A DNA stretch of 64,000 nucleotides. Origin: Neoroseomonas lacus. GTDB lineage: Bacteria > Pseudomonadota > Alphaproteobacteria > Acetobacterales > Acetobacteraceae. Shown piece after piece: positions 57,665 through 64,000 of the stretch; positions within the stretch are counted from its first letter, which is position 1, and every line of letters starts with the position of its first letter. A model generated the notes under the pieces. The model ran no database searches. It was given only the letters and a program-made list of their open reading frames with translations, and had not been told where the DNA came from. The stretch is from the NCBI RefSeq assembly GCF_014644535.1, contig NZ_BMKW01000002.1, forward strand, positions 521,034-585,033, read 5' to 3'. Made by a program: the position numbers and the translations under genes.

Positions 57665-59839
57665 CTACCCGCGCACCGTGTCGTAGGCCGCCCCACCACG
57701 ACGGATCGCGTCCAGCGTCATGGCCGAGGCCTGGCGGGCGATCTGCCCGGCCAGCAGGCGCAGCCGGGCCTCGACGCCGGCATCCGCGCCACGGGCGTCG
57801 ATGGTGATGCTGGTGTGGATGGTCGGGCCGCCCCCACCGGGCACCACGCCGTTGGGGAGCACCGTCCCGGCCTGCCGTGGCACGAACCATTCCGGCCCGC
57901 GCTCGCCGACGACATAGGGCTGGCCGGCGGTGACCGGTCCGCCCTCGGCGCGGAACAGCCCGCCCAGCCAGGAGCCGACATCGGTGAACATGCTGTCGAA
58001 GGAGATGCCCGAAAGCCCGGCCGAGACCGCATTGCCGAGCGGCTCGGTGATGATCTTGCGGGCGAGGATGCGCGTGATGTCCTGCAGCAGCCCTTCGAGC
58101 ACGGAGGAGAACTTCTCGCCCTTGACGATCGCGTCCTCGAAGGCGCTGGAGAAGGTGAGGCCCAGCTCGCGGACGGTGTCGGAGGTGCGTTCCGCACCGC
58201 GCTGCACACGCTCCTCCGCCCGTTCCAGCTCCTCCATCGCTGCGACCGCCTCGCGCTGGATGGTCTCGTCGGGCACCGCCCGGCCGGCCCGCTCCGCGCG
58301 CTCCACCAGGCTGGAGAGATTGGCGAGGCGGCGCTGGTAGCGCTCATAGGCGGTCTCGTTCTGCTGGATCAGCCGCTCGCGCTCCCGCAGCAGCTCGTTG
58401 AGCTCCCGCTCGGCCTCGCGCGCCTCCCGCGCGCCCTCATTGCTGGCGCGGCGAACGGCGGCGACGCGGGGTTCGAGGCGACGCAGTGCCTCGTCGCGCT
58501 CCTGCAGCGCCAGGGTCTCGAGGCGGGTGCGCTCGGCCGCAGTGACGCCACCGGCGGCCTCGGCCTCGCGCAGGCGGCGGACCCGCTCCTCGTATTCCCG
58601 GTTGATCCGGAAGCGGTCGTCGAGGTCGCGGGTGAGCTCCTGGACGTCCTGGGTCGCGCGGCGGCGGCGGGCCTCGGCGGCCTGGGCGGCGGCGCTCTCC
58701 TGCTCGCTGCGCAGGCGCTCGCCGGCGGCCTGCTCGCCGCGGGTGATCTCGGTCTGGAGGTCCGTGTACTGCCGGCGCAACTCCTCCAGCCGGGCGGTAC
58801 GATCGACCCCGGCCTGCTGCTCGGCGGCGCCGACCAGGCCGGGACGGATGCTGCCGCGGCGGACCGGGGCGGTGAGGCTGGCGCGGCCGTCCTGCTGGCT
58901 CTCCAGCCGAGCGATCTGCGTCGCCAGCGCCTCGGCCTGGCGCCGCATTGCGGCGAAGCGTTCCTCCTCGCTGAGCATGCCGGCACCCTGGCGGACGCCG
59001 TCCACCGCGCGGGCGGCGGCCGAGAGCGCCCGGGCCAGCGCGGTGGACAGGCCGATGGCGCGATCGAGCTGGCCGAGGAAGTTCTCGGTCGCCGCCGTCA
59101 GCTGCCCGAAGGCGCGGCCGAGCGAGAGGGGCGCGCGGTCGAGCTCGGCGCCGAGGCGTTCGGTGGCGCGCAGCAGGGCCGGGAAGACCCGCTCGGCGGT
59201 GAGCTTGCCCTCGGAGCCGAGCTTGCGCAGTTCACCGATGGAGACGCCAAGTTCCTTGGCCAGCCCCTCGGCCAACAGCGGCATGGCCTCGAGGATGGAG
59301 CGGAGCTCGTCGCCCTGCAGCACGCCGGAGGCCAGCGCCTGGGCGAGTTGCAGCGTCGCCGAGGAGATCTCCTGCGTGGAGGCGCCGGAGACGATGGCGA
59401 CCCGCTGCAGGCCGCCGACCAGGCGGACCACCTGATCGGAGGTGGCGCCGATCTCCCGTGCTGCGATCGAGAAGCGCTGGAAGGCGTCGACACTTTCGGA
59501 GACGGCAACGCCCGTGACCAGCGCGTTGCGGTACAGCGCCTCGTAGACCGAACTTGCCCGCTCGACAGAGCCGGTGGCGTTCTGCAGGCGGGAGAGGCTC
59601 TGCGTCAGCGCGTCGCCGGCCTGGACCAGCGCGCGCACCGCGACCGCCACGCCGGCGAGATGGATGCCGCGGACCGCGACGTCGAGCAGGTCGAGCGAGC
59701 GCGAGGCGCGCTCGGCGCCGCCCATGATCTGGTCGAGGGAGCGCTGGCCGGTCTCGCCGACCTCGCGTAGCCCGGCCTTGACCCGGGCAGCGTCGTCCAG
59801 CGAGAGGCGGACCGAGACGCGGCGCGTGCTATCCGCCAT
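57665..59839 (-). CDS. Phage tail tape measure protein
   Basis: 724 residues from ATG 59839; its length would set a tail of roughly 110 nm at about 1.5 angstrom per residue. The N-terminal tape-measure domain (about 30-250) includes VYEALYRNALVTGVAVSESV, GASTQEISSATLQLAQALAS and GVLQGDELRSILEAMPLLAE, the standard TIGR02675-like region. Long helical, Arg/Glu-rich coiled coil follows (about 280-560), then a C-terminal part with GPVTAGQPYVVGERGPEWFV. Its start overlaps the end of the T-domain frame by 11 bases, the usual G-T-tape-measure arrangement. Confidence 0.93.
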   Translation of the reverse strand: MADSTRRVSVRLSLDDAARVKAGLREVGETGQRSLDQIMGGAERASRSLDLLDVAVRGIHLAGVAVAVRALVQAGDALTQSLSRLQNATGSVERASSVYEALYRNALVTGVAVSESVDAFQRFSIAAREIGATSDQVVRLVGGLQRVAIVSGASTQEISSATLQLAQALASGVLQGDELRSILEAMPLLAEGLAKELGVSIGELRKLGSEGKLTAERVFPALLRATERLGAELDRAPLSLGRAFGQLTAATENFLGQLDRAIGLSTALARALSAAARAVDGVRQGAGMLSEEERFAAMRRQAEALATQIARLESQQDGRASLTAPVRRGSIRPGLVGAAEQQAGVDRTARLEELRRQYTDLQTEITRGEQAAGERLRSEQESAAAQAAEARRRRATQDVQELTRDLDDRFRINREYEERVRRLREAEAAGGVTAAERTRLETLALQERDEALRRLEPRVAAVRRASNEGAREAREAERELNELLRERERLIQQNETAYERYQRRLANLSSLVERAERAGRAVPDETIQREAVAAMEELERAEERVQRGAERTSDTVRELGLTFSSAFEDAIVKGEKFSSVLEGLLQDITRILARKIITEPLGNAVSAGLSGISFDSMFTDVGSWLGGLFRAEGGPVTAGQPYVVGERGPEWFVPRQAGTVLPNGVVPGGGGPTIHTSITIDARGADAGVEARLRLLAGQIARQASAMTLDAIRRGGAAYDTVRG

Positions 59840-60532
59840 GCGGCTTTCCCTCCCCGTCCCGGCGGGCGGTGCTGCCCTCGGCCATGCCGATGCGGACGGC
59901 AAGCAGCAGTTCGGCGGCGGTCCAGCCGGTGGCGCCCAACTCGCGTGCTGCGGCGAGTGCGCCGGCGGTGTCGAGGGTCAGGCCAGCCATGGTCGCCTCG
60001 GCGCAAGCGGTGCCGGCGGACCAGCAGGCGTGGCCCTGGATGCTGGTGGGGGCGTGCGCGGCGTAGGGGCAGGCGTCGGCGCAGTCGCGCTCCAGGGCGG
60101 CGCAGCCGCGGCAGTAGTCGGGCCCGCGGCCGAAGTGCCAGGCGGCGCGGGCCCTCAGCCGTTTCCCTCGGTGGCCACTGCGGCGGCCGGCGCCGTGGCG
60201 CGGTCCCAGAACGACGCGGCGATGTCGTCGAGGTCCATCAGGCGCTCCACCGCCTCGGGCGAGAGCGGCAGCGGCTTGCCGGCGGCGTCGCCAACGCCGT
60301 CCCAGGCGGTGACGGCGTGCCGGGCCAGCGCCTTGACCAGGAAGGCGAAGGACAGGCCGCGCGACATGTCGGGGTCGAGGTCCGGATCGGCGATGCGGAT
60401 CGCGGCGAGGCGGCGCGCGGCAGCGGCCTGCGCCGCAGCCATGACGGCCGTCGTCACCGGGCGGATCTCCACACGCACGTCGCGTGGCAGGTCGAGCCAG
60501 TACGGCTCGGCCGGGAGGTCAAGGGTGAGCAT
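59829..60532 (-). CDS. Tail assembly chaperone G-T fusion, by -1 frameshift
   Basis: Long product expected if ribosomes slip -1 at GGGAAAC (60167-60161). The first 124 codons are shared with the short chaperone, then 110 residues follow in the -1 frame to TAG 59831-59829; 234 in all, and the length is exactly in register. The T part begins RLRARAAWHFGRGPDY and holds six cysteines (fusion residues 141, 144, 151, 155, 170, 177) in a YCRGC-x6-CADAC pattern that could bind zinc. It has no start codon or ribosome binding site of its own. In lambda, G and GT chaperones coat the tape measure before tube assembly. Confidence 0.8.
60155..60532 (-). CDS. Tail assembly chaperone (short form, gpG-like)
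   Basis: 125 residues from ATG 60532, with GGAG at 7 bases. It lies directly between the tail tube and tape measure genes, where siphophages encode the chaperone. The sequence VEIRPVTTAVMAAAQAAAAR and GLSFAFLVKALARHAVTAWD is helical and resembles alphaproteobacterial phage chaperones. It ends EGNG at TGA 60157-60155, two codons beyond the slippery site. The short form should be the abundant product. Confidence 0.85.
   Translation of the reverse strand: MLTLDLPAEPYWLDLPRDVRVEIRPVTTAVMAAAQAAAARRLAAIRIADPDLDPDMSRGLSFAFLVKALARHAVTAWDGVGDAAGKPLPLSPEAVERLMDLDDIAASFWDRATAPAAAVATEGNG
60161..60167 (-). other. Programmed -1 ribosomal frameshift site GGGAAAC
   Basis: On the minus strand the zero-frame codons are GAG GGA AAC, so the heptamer is phased as G GGA AAC, the X XXY YYZ rule for tandem slippage. 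After slipping, GGG AAA is read and the next codon CGG enters the T frame. Lambda uses GGGAAAG at the same gene boundary. The site is just before the zero-frame stop. Confidence 0.85.
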
Positions 60533-61025
60533 GGGCTTCTCCAGCCTTGAGGTCGTCAGGAACTGCGGCCACACCGTCCGCGAGATGGCTGCGCGGCTGT
60601 GTTGCCGACGAGTGATTCACCGGCGAGAGAACGCCGCGTCAGCCGAACACCCCTCTGTCCGAGGGCAGCATGCCGTCACCAACGTCCGTCGCACGGCTGG
60701 CCTCGACCTGTTGCGGACATGCCAGTGGGGCACGGACCACCGCCGGGGCCATCATTCGTCATTGCGCGCGAAGTCTGCGGACCCACACTGCCAGATCAGT
60801 CGCGGGCGCGGCCTGGACGAAAGCGGGGCCCGGCTCGCGCTGGGGCGGCGCGCCGGCTCCCCTTCGCAGACTTTGCGGAACATCAAGGGCGGGCTGGGGG
60901 CAGGCGAGTTAGAATTTCACACTAGCCCGACCGTCCGACATGGCGGTGAGACGACGGCCGGCAAAGCCGTCGCGGAACGTTGTCCTGCCTGTGCGCTGGA
61001 TTGCGAGGTTGCAAGGACTACGCCC
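60533..61025. other. Spacer between tail chaperone and inserted reductase
   Basis: 493 bases with no gene I can support. The plus-strand frame of the reductase stays open far upstream, but its sequence there resembles no protein. A TAGAAT box near 60911 could serve the reductase promoter; AAGGA at 61013-61017 is its ribosome binding site. The stretch is probably insertion-associated DNA. Confidence 0.45.
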
Positions 61026-62072
61026 ATGATGGAGCCGCGCAACCGGGTTGTTCGAGTCAGGCGCTTTGGCGGTCCCGAAGAGCTGGAGGTGGTCGACGCC
61101 CCTCTGCCGACGGCCGGCCGGGGCGAAGTGCGGGTCCGCGTGCTCGCCTCAAGCCTGAATTACACCGACGTGCTGATCCGGCGCCACCTCTACCCGCAAA
61201 CCGCGCGCCGCCGGCCTCCGTTCGTGCTGGGTTACGATGTCATCGGGGAAATCGATCAGCTCGGCGACGGCGTGACGGACTTTCAGCTCGGCGACCGCGT
61301 GGCCGACATGACGGTCCTCGGATCGAACGCCGCCTACTGTACGCTCCAGGCCGACCGTCTGGCCCGCGTGCCGGCGGGTCTCGACGCGGCGGAGGCGGCC
61401 ACGCTGATCCTGAGCTGGACGACCGCATACCAGCTCTTGCACCGCGCCGCCCGGGTGCAGCGAGGCCAGCGCGTGTTCGTGCACGGAGCCGCCGGCGCCG
61501 TCGGCCAAGCGCTGCTCGCGCTCGGCAGGCTGGCCGGCCTCGAGCTGTGGGGCGCCGCGCGCGGCGAGCACGCGGCGCTGATCCGCGAGTTGGGTGCCTC
61601 GCCGATCGACTACCAACGCGAAGACTTCACGCGCGTCCTGCCGGACGGGTTCGACGTCGTCGTCGACGGCATCGGCGAGGACGGCTACCGCCGCTCGTTC
61701 GCGGCGCTCAGGCGCGGCGGCCTGCTTTGTGCCATTGGCTATTCGGCGGGCGTGCAGGCGCAGCGCAGCATGCTCAGCATCTTGATGTGGATTGCGCGCC
61801 TGTACCTATGGAGGTGGTTGCCTGGCAGCAAGCGTGCCAGCTTCTACTCGATCAACGTGATGCGGGCGCGCCATCCCGCCTGGTTCCGGGAGGACCTAGA
61901 GCGGCTTTTCGAGCTGTTAGATACTGGCGCCATCCGGCCACGCGTCGCTGAGCGGATCTCTTTCGACGAGGTCGCCGAGGCGCACCGCCGTCTCGAAGCG
62001 GGCGGTCTCGCGGGCAAGCTCGTCCTGTGCCCAGACCTCCCGCTGCGGCGCGACGGGACGGCCTTGCACTAA
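61026..62072 (+). CDS. Medium-chain reductase, NAD(P)H:quinone oxidoreductase-like, inside the tail module
   Basis: 348 residues from ATG 61026 (a second ATG follows at 61029), with AAGGA eight bases upstream. It is a zinc-free member of the MDR superfamily: ASSLNYTDVLIRR with NYTD in place of zinc ligands, GYDVIGEIDQLGDGV, the nucleotide loop VHGAAGAVGQALLALGRLAG (152-171), VVVDGIGEDGYRRSF and the C-terminal ISFDEVAEAHRRLEAGGLAGK. It is on the + strand between the chaperone and tail tube genes, both on the - strand, so it is likely cargo. Quinone or enone reduction is the family's usual activity. Confidence 0.9.
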   Translation: MMEPRNRVVRVRRFGGPEELEVVDAPLPTAGRGEVRVRVLASSLNYTDVLIRRHLYPQTARRRPPFVLGYDVIGEIDQLGDGVTDFQLGDRVADMTVLGSNAAYCTLQADRLARVPAGLDAAEAATLILSWTTAYQLLHRAARVQRGQRVFVHGAAGAVGQALLALGRLAGLELWGAARGEHAALIRELGASPIDYQREDFTRVLPDGFDVVVDGIGEDGYRRSFAALRRGGLLCAIGYSAGVQAQRSMLSILMWIARLYLWRWLPGSKRASFYSINVMRARHPAWFREDLERLFELLDTGAIRPRVAERISFDEVAEAHRRLEAGGLAGKLVLCPDLPLRRDGTALH

Positions 62073-62117
62073 GGTCTGAAATCTGCCCGAAGCCGTCTTC
62101 ACGCAGCGCCATGGACG

Positions 62118-63074
62118 TCACGCATACTCCGTCCCCGCCTGCTGGTTCTTCAGCACGGCGGTCATCATGCGCGTTGCCGTCGCGTTGAAGGCCGCCCGGA
62201 ACTCGAAGCTTGCCTCGACCCCGCCCGGCCCTCCGACCGGGGTCTTGGCCAGCGCCAAGTAGACCTCGTGCAGCGTGAAGGTCAGGCTGCGGTTGGCATC
62301 GATTGTGTAGCTGAAGGCGAACTCCGCCGGTGCGTTGTTCTGCGCCTGGGTCAGCAGCGAGGTGTCCGCGAAGCGCGCGGTGATCTGGCCGGTGGCGCGG
62401 GCGATGCCGGGATCCACGCCCTCCACCTTCCGGTCGGCGCGGATGGTGCGAACCATCTCCATCCCATTCGCGTAGGTCAGCCGCGCCCCGGTCACCTGGG
62501 CGAGCGCGGAACCGTTCCGGCTGATCGCCCCCTGCGCTTTGTTGAACGCGGTGTAGGCAGCGCTGGTCGGCGTGCCGCCCGAGCTTGACGCACCGCGCGT
62601 CGAGCCCTGCCCCATCAGCCCGAAGGTGGCGGTAGCGGGGCCGGTCGGCGAGAAATCGATCTCCAGCGTGTCCGCGCGCACACCAGTGCACAGGTCGTAG
62701 TTCGGCACGTCGGGGTAGCCGATCTCGATGCTGTTCGAGGGCAGCGCCGCGGCGCCCGAGCCGAAGCTGTGGATGAAGTTCGGGCTGGTGCCGGTGGTGG
62801 TCGGCGGGCCGAGCAGCAGGCGTAGCCAGTGGCCGATGTTGACCAGGTCGACCGGCACCACCGCCTGGCCCTGCACGGTGACGGTGTCGAGGAAGGGCGC
62901 GGCGGGATCGCGGCTGCTGCCGACGCCGATGACGTCGGCATCGAGCAGCGGTTGCTCGGCGCCGAGATCGCAGGAGAGGAACGGCATGCGCAGCCAGTCG
63001 CCCGCGGGCGCGGTGCCGTAGGTCGCCTCGGGGGTCATGAGCAGACGGCAATTGGCGCCGATGGCACGGGGCAT
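62118..63074 (-). CDS. Phage major tail tube protein
   Basis: 318 residues. It begins ANCRLLMTPEATYGTAPAGD, the usual opening of tail tube proteins of this group, and continues with VGSSRDPAAPFLDTVTVQGQ, the RLLLGPPTTTGTSPNF block and repeated Gly/Thr/Ser strands (GQGSTRGASSSGGTPTSAAY). Several strand-rich stretches at the end (LTFTLHEVYLALAKTPVGG) fit the tube fold. Position between the terminator-like gene and the chaperone gene agrees. It would form the tail's stacked hexamer tube. Confidence 0.88.
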   Translation of the reverse strand: MPRAIGANCRLLMTPEATYGTAPAGDWLRMPFLSCDLGAEQPLLDADVIGVGSSRDPAAPFLDTVTVQGQAVVPVDLVNIGHWLRLLLGPPTTTGTSPNFIHSFGSGAAALPSNSIEIGYPDVPNYDLCTGVRADTLEIDFSPTGPATATFGLMGQGSTRGASSSGGTPTSAAYTAFNKAQGAISRNGSALAQVTGARLTYANGMEMVRTIRADRKVEGVDPGIARATGQITARFADTSLLTQAQNNAPAEFAFSYTIDANRSLTFTLHEVYLALAKTPVGGPGGVEASFEFRAAFNATATRMMTAVLKNQQAGTEYA

Positions 63075-63108
63075 CGGAGATCTCCGGGATCAGCGGGAGG
63101 GGGAAGCG

Positions 63109-63549
63109 TCAGGCCAGCGGCGAGCCGGCGACGGTGAAGAACAGCGTGACGGGGAAGGAAGCCGCGCGGGCCGCGGCAGCGCCCTCGAACTCGACATCCT
63201 CGAAGTCGGGCGCACCGGGCTGCGCCCATTCCACCGCACCACCGAGGGTGCGGTCGGCGGTGATGGCGGCGGCGATGTCTACCAGCAGGGCGTCGAGCAG
63301 GATGGCGCGCGCCGCCGGCGTCGCGCCACCAACAGTGACCTCGACCTCGGCGCGATGCTCGATGGCCCAGGTGAGCGGCGACAGGATTGCCGTCTCCTCG
63401 ACCGTCTCGCCGTCGCGGATGACGACCAGCCCGCCCGGCGGCAGCCGCTGCGGTATGGTCTCGCCGCGCAGCACCAGCGGCGCCGGACTCCTGTCGGCCA
63501 AGGATGTGGCCAACCGGCCGTGCAGCGCGGCGATTGCGGCCTCGCGCAT
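63109..63549 (-). CDS. Phage tail terminator-like protein
   Basis: 146 residues from ATG 63549. MREAAIAALHGRLATSLADR, LVVIRDGETVEETAILSPLT and YEHRAEVEV-like sequence (WAIEHRAEVEVTVGG), then ADRTLGGAVEWAQPGAPDFE, match a small protein encoded just before the tail tube gene in many alphaproteobacterial prophages. By position it is the tail terminator or head-tail completion protein. It follows the DUF6441 gene by two bases. Confidence 0.75.
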   Translation of the reverse strand: MREAAIAALHGRLATSLADRSPAPLVLRGETIPQRLPPGGLVVIRDGETVEETAILSPLTWAIEHRAEVEVTVGGATPAARAILLDALLVDIAAAITADRTLGGAVEWAQPGAPDFEDVEFEGAAAARAASFPVTLFFTVAGSPLA

Positions 63550-63551
63550 GC

Positions 63552-64000
63552 TCACGGCGCCGCCCTCCCGCTCTCGCGCTCCCAGGCCGCCACGAAGCGC
63601 CCGGGCAGACGACGCAGGCCGCGTTCCGCCGCACCCTTCACGTCCAGCCGCTTGGCGAGCTTTACCTGCGGCAGCAGCAGGAACATCGGCACCATGCCGC
63701 GCTGGAGCATGCCGCGCGCCCAGGCCTCGCGGCCCTTGCGGTTGCCGGTGCCGATCTCGGCCAAGCCCCCGGCGAGCAGACGGGTGCGGCGTCGCCTGCC
63801 GGTTTGCTCGCCCTGGCGCAGCGGCAGGCACCACACGAAGCCCCGGCCCGACTGGAACGGCCGAAGGAAGGCCTGCCCCGACGCCACCATCTGCGCCGGG
63901 GTCACCCGCACGCCTTTCTCCCCACGCCCTCGGCGTCCCCTGGCCGCGTTGAAGCCGGTCGGGATGGCGAGGAACTTCCGCCCGCCCTTGGCGCGGATCA
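63552..64000 (-). CDS. DUF6441 family phage protein (5' end beyond window)
   Basis: The frame runs in from beyond base 64000 and stops at 63554-63552. The visible 149 residues include GRKFLAIPTGFNAARGRRG, VTPAQMVASGQAFLRPFQSG, and MVPMFLLLPQVKLAKRLDVK near the C terminus, a combination I associate with DUF6441. Members sit between head-tail joining genes and the tail terminator, as here. Function is not established; a head-tail connector or neck role is likely. Confidence 0.7.
   Translation of the reverse strand, partial: IRAKGGRKFLAIPTGFNAARGRRGRGEKGVRVTPAQMVASGQAFLRPFQSGRGFVWCLPLRQGEQTGRRRRTRLLAGGLAEIGTGNRKGREAWARGMLQRGMVPMFLLLPQVKLAKRLDVKGAAERGLRRLPGRFVAAWERESGRAAP

Noticed and set aside
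57815-59770. 650-codon plus-strand frame opposite the tape measure gene
   Set aside because: Complement of a strongly supported coiled-coil protein; composition is that of an antisense frame and no domain is visible.
50375-64000. Gene transfer agent (RcGTA-like) tail cluster
   Set aside because: Gene order is similar, but the tape measure (724 residues) is far longer than GTA gp11, the hub far shorter than gp15, and foreign genes interrupt it. An ordinary siphophage-type tail module fits better.

Overview
This window reads as chromosome of a high-GC alphaproteobacterium, most likely Acetobacteraceae (Roseomonas-like). The grounds are base composition, a complete division and cell-wall (dcw) cluster in alphaproteobacterial order, a meso-DAP type MurE, lpxC and bamD directly after ftsZ, and a DUF1127 protein. 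The taxon is inferred from gene content; no search was run.

Region 1 (1-25.1 kb, all + strand) is a tightly packed dcw cluster: mraZ (3' end only)-rsmH-ftsL-ftsI-murE-murF-mraY-murD-ftsW-murG-murC-murB-ddl-ftsQ-ftsA-ftsZ. Most neighbours overlap by 1-4 bases (ATGA, GTGA, TGATG), so the mRNA is probably translationally coupled. A good intrinsic terminator follows ftsZ. lpxC, bamD (with its own likely promoter), recN, a GNAT acetyltransferase and ligA come next. The MurC/D/E/F ligases build the UDP-MurNAc pentapeptide from Ddl's D-Ala-D-Ala, MraY and MurG make lipid II, and FtsW/FtsI with FtsQ, FtsL, FtsA and FtsZ use it at the septum.

Region 2 (25.1-50.1 kb) is ordinary and accessory chromosome. 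It holds ohr, a striking 34-bp perfect inverted repeat, a LysE exporter, a lipase-like hydrolase, an aminopeptidase P, a DUF1127 protein, an MFS transporter, a luciferase-like monooxygenase, a DUF1294 protein, a solitary DUF5908-like protein, prmA and uvrD. It continues with a LysR-TauD-GMC oxidoreductase cassette, a second MFS transporter, a gene-poor patch (42.3-43.5 kb), and a LysR regulator divergent from a molybdenum aldehyde oxidoreductase operon (PaoABC-like) that ends with an exported alpha/beta hydrolase. A dps gene follows.

Region 3 (50.4-64.0 kb, almost all - strand) is the tail module of a siphophage-type prophage. In transcription order it has a DUF6441 protein (cut by the window end), a tail-terminator-like protein, the tail tube protein, a tail assembly chaperone with an evident -1 frameshift site (GGGAAAC) into a Cys-rich T domain, the tape measure, two distal-tail proteins, a DUF6950 protein, the tail hub (J-like) and a beta-helix tail spike. 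Three non-phage genes sit between these tail genes: a GNAT acetyltransferase (+), a SAM methyltransferase (-) and an NAD(P)H:quinone-type reductase (+). Head, packaging, lysis and integrase genes are not in the window.
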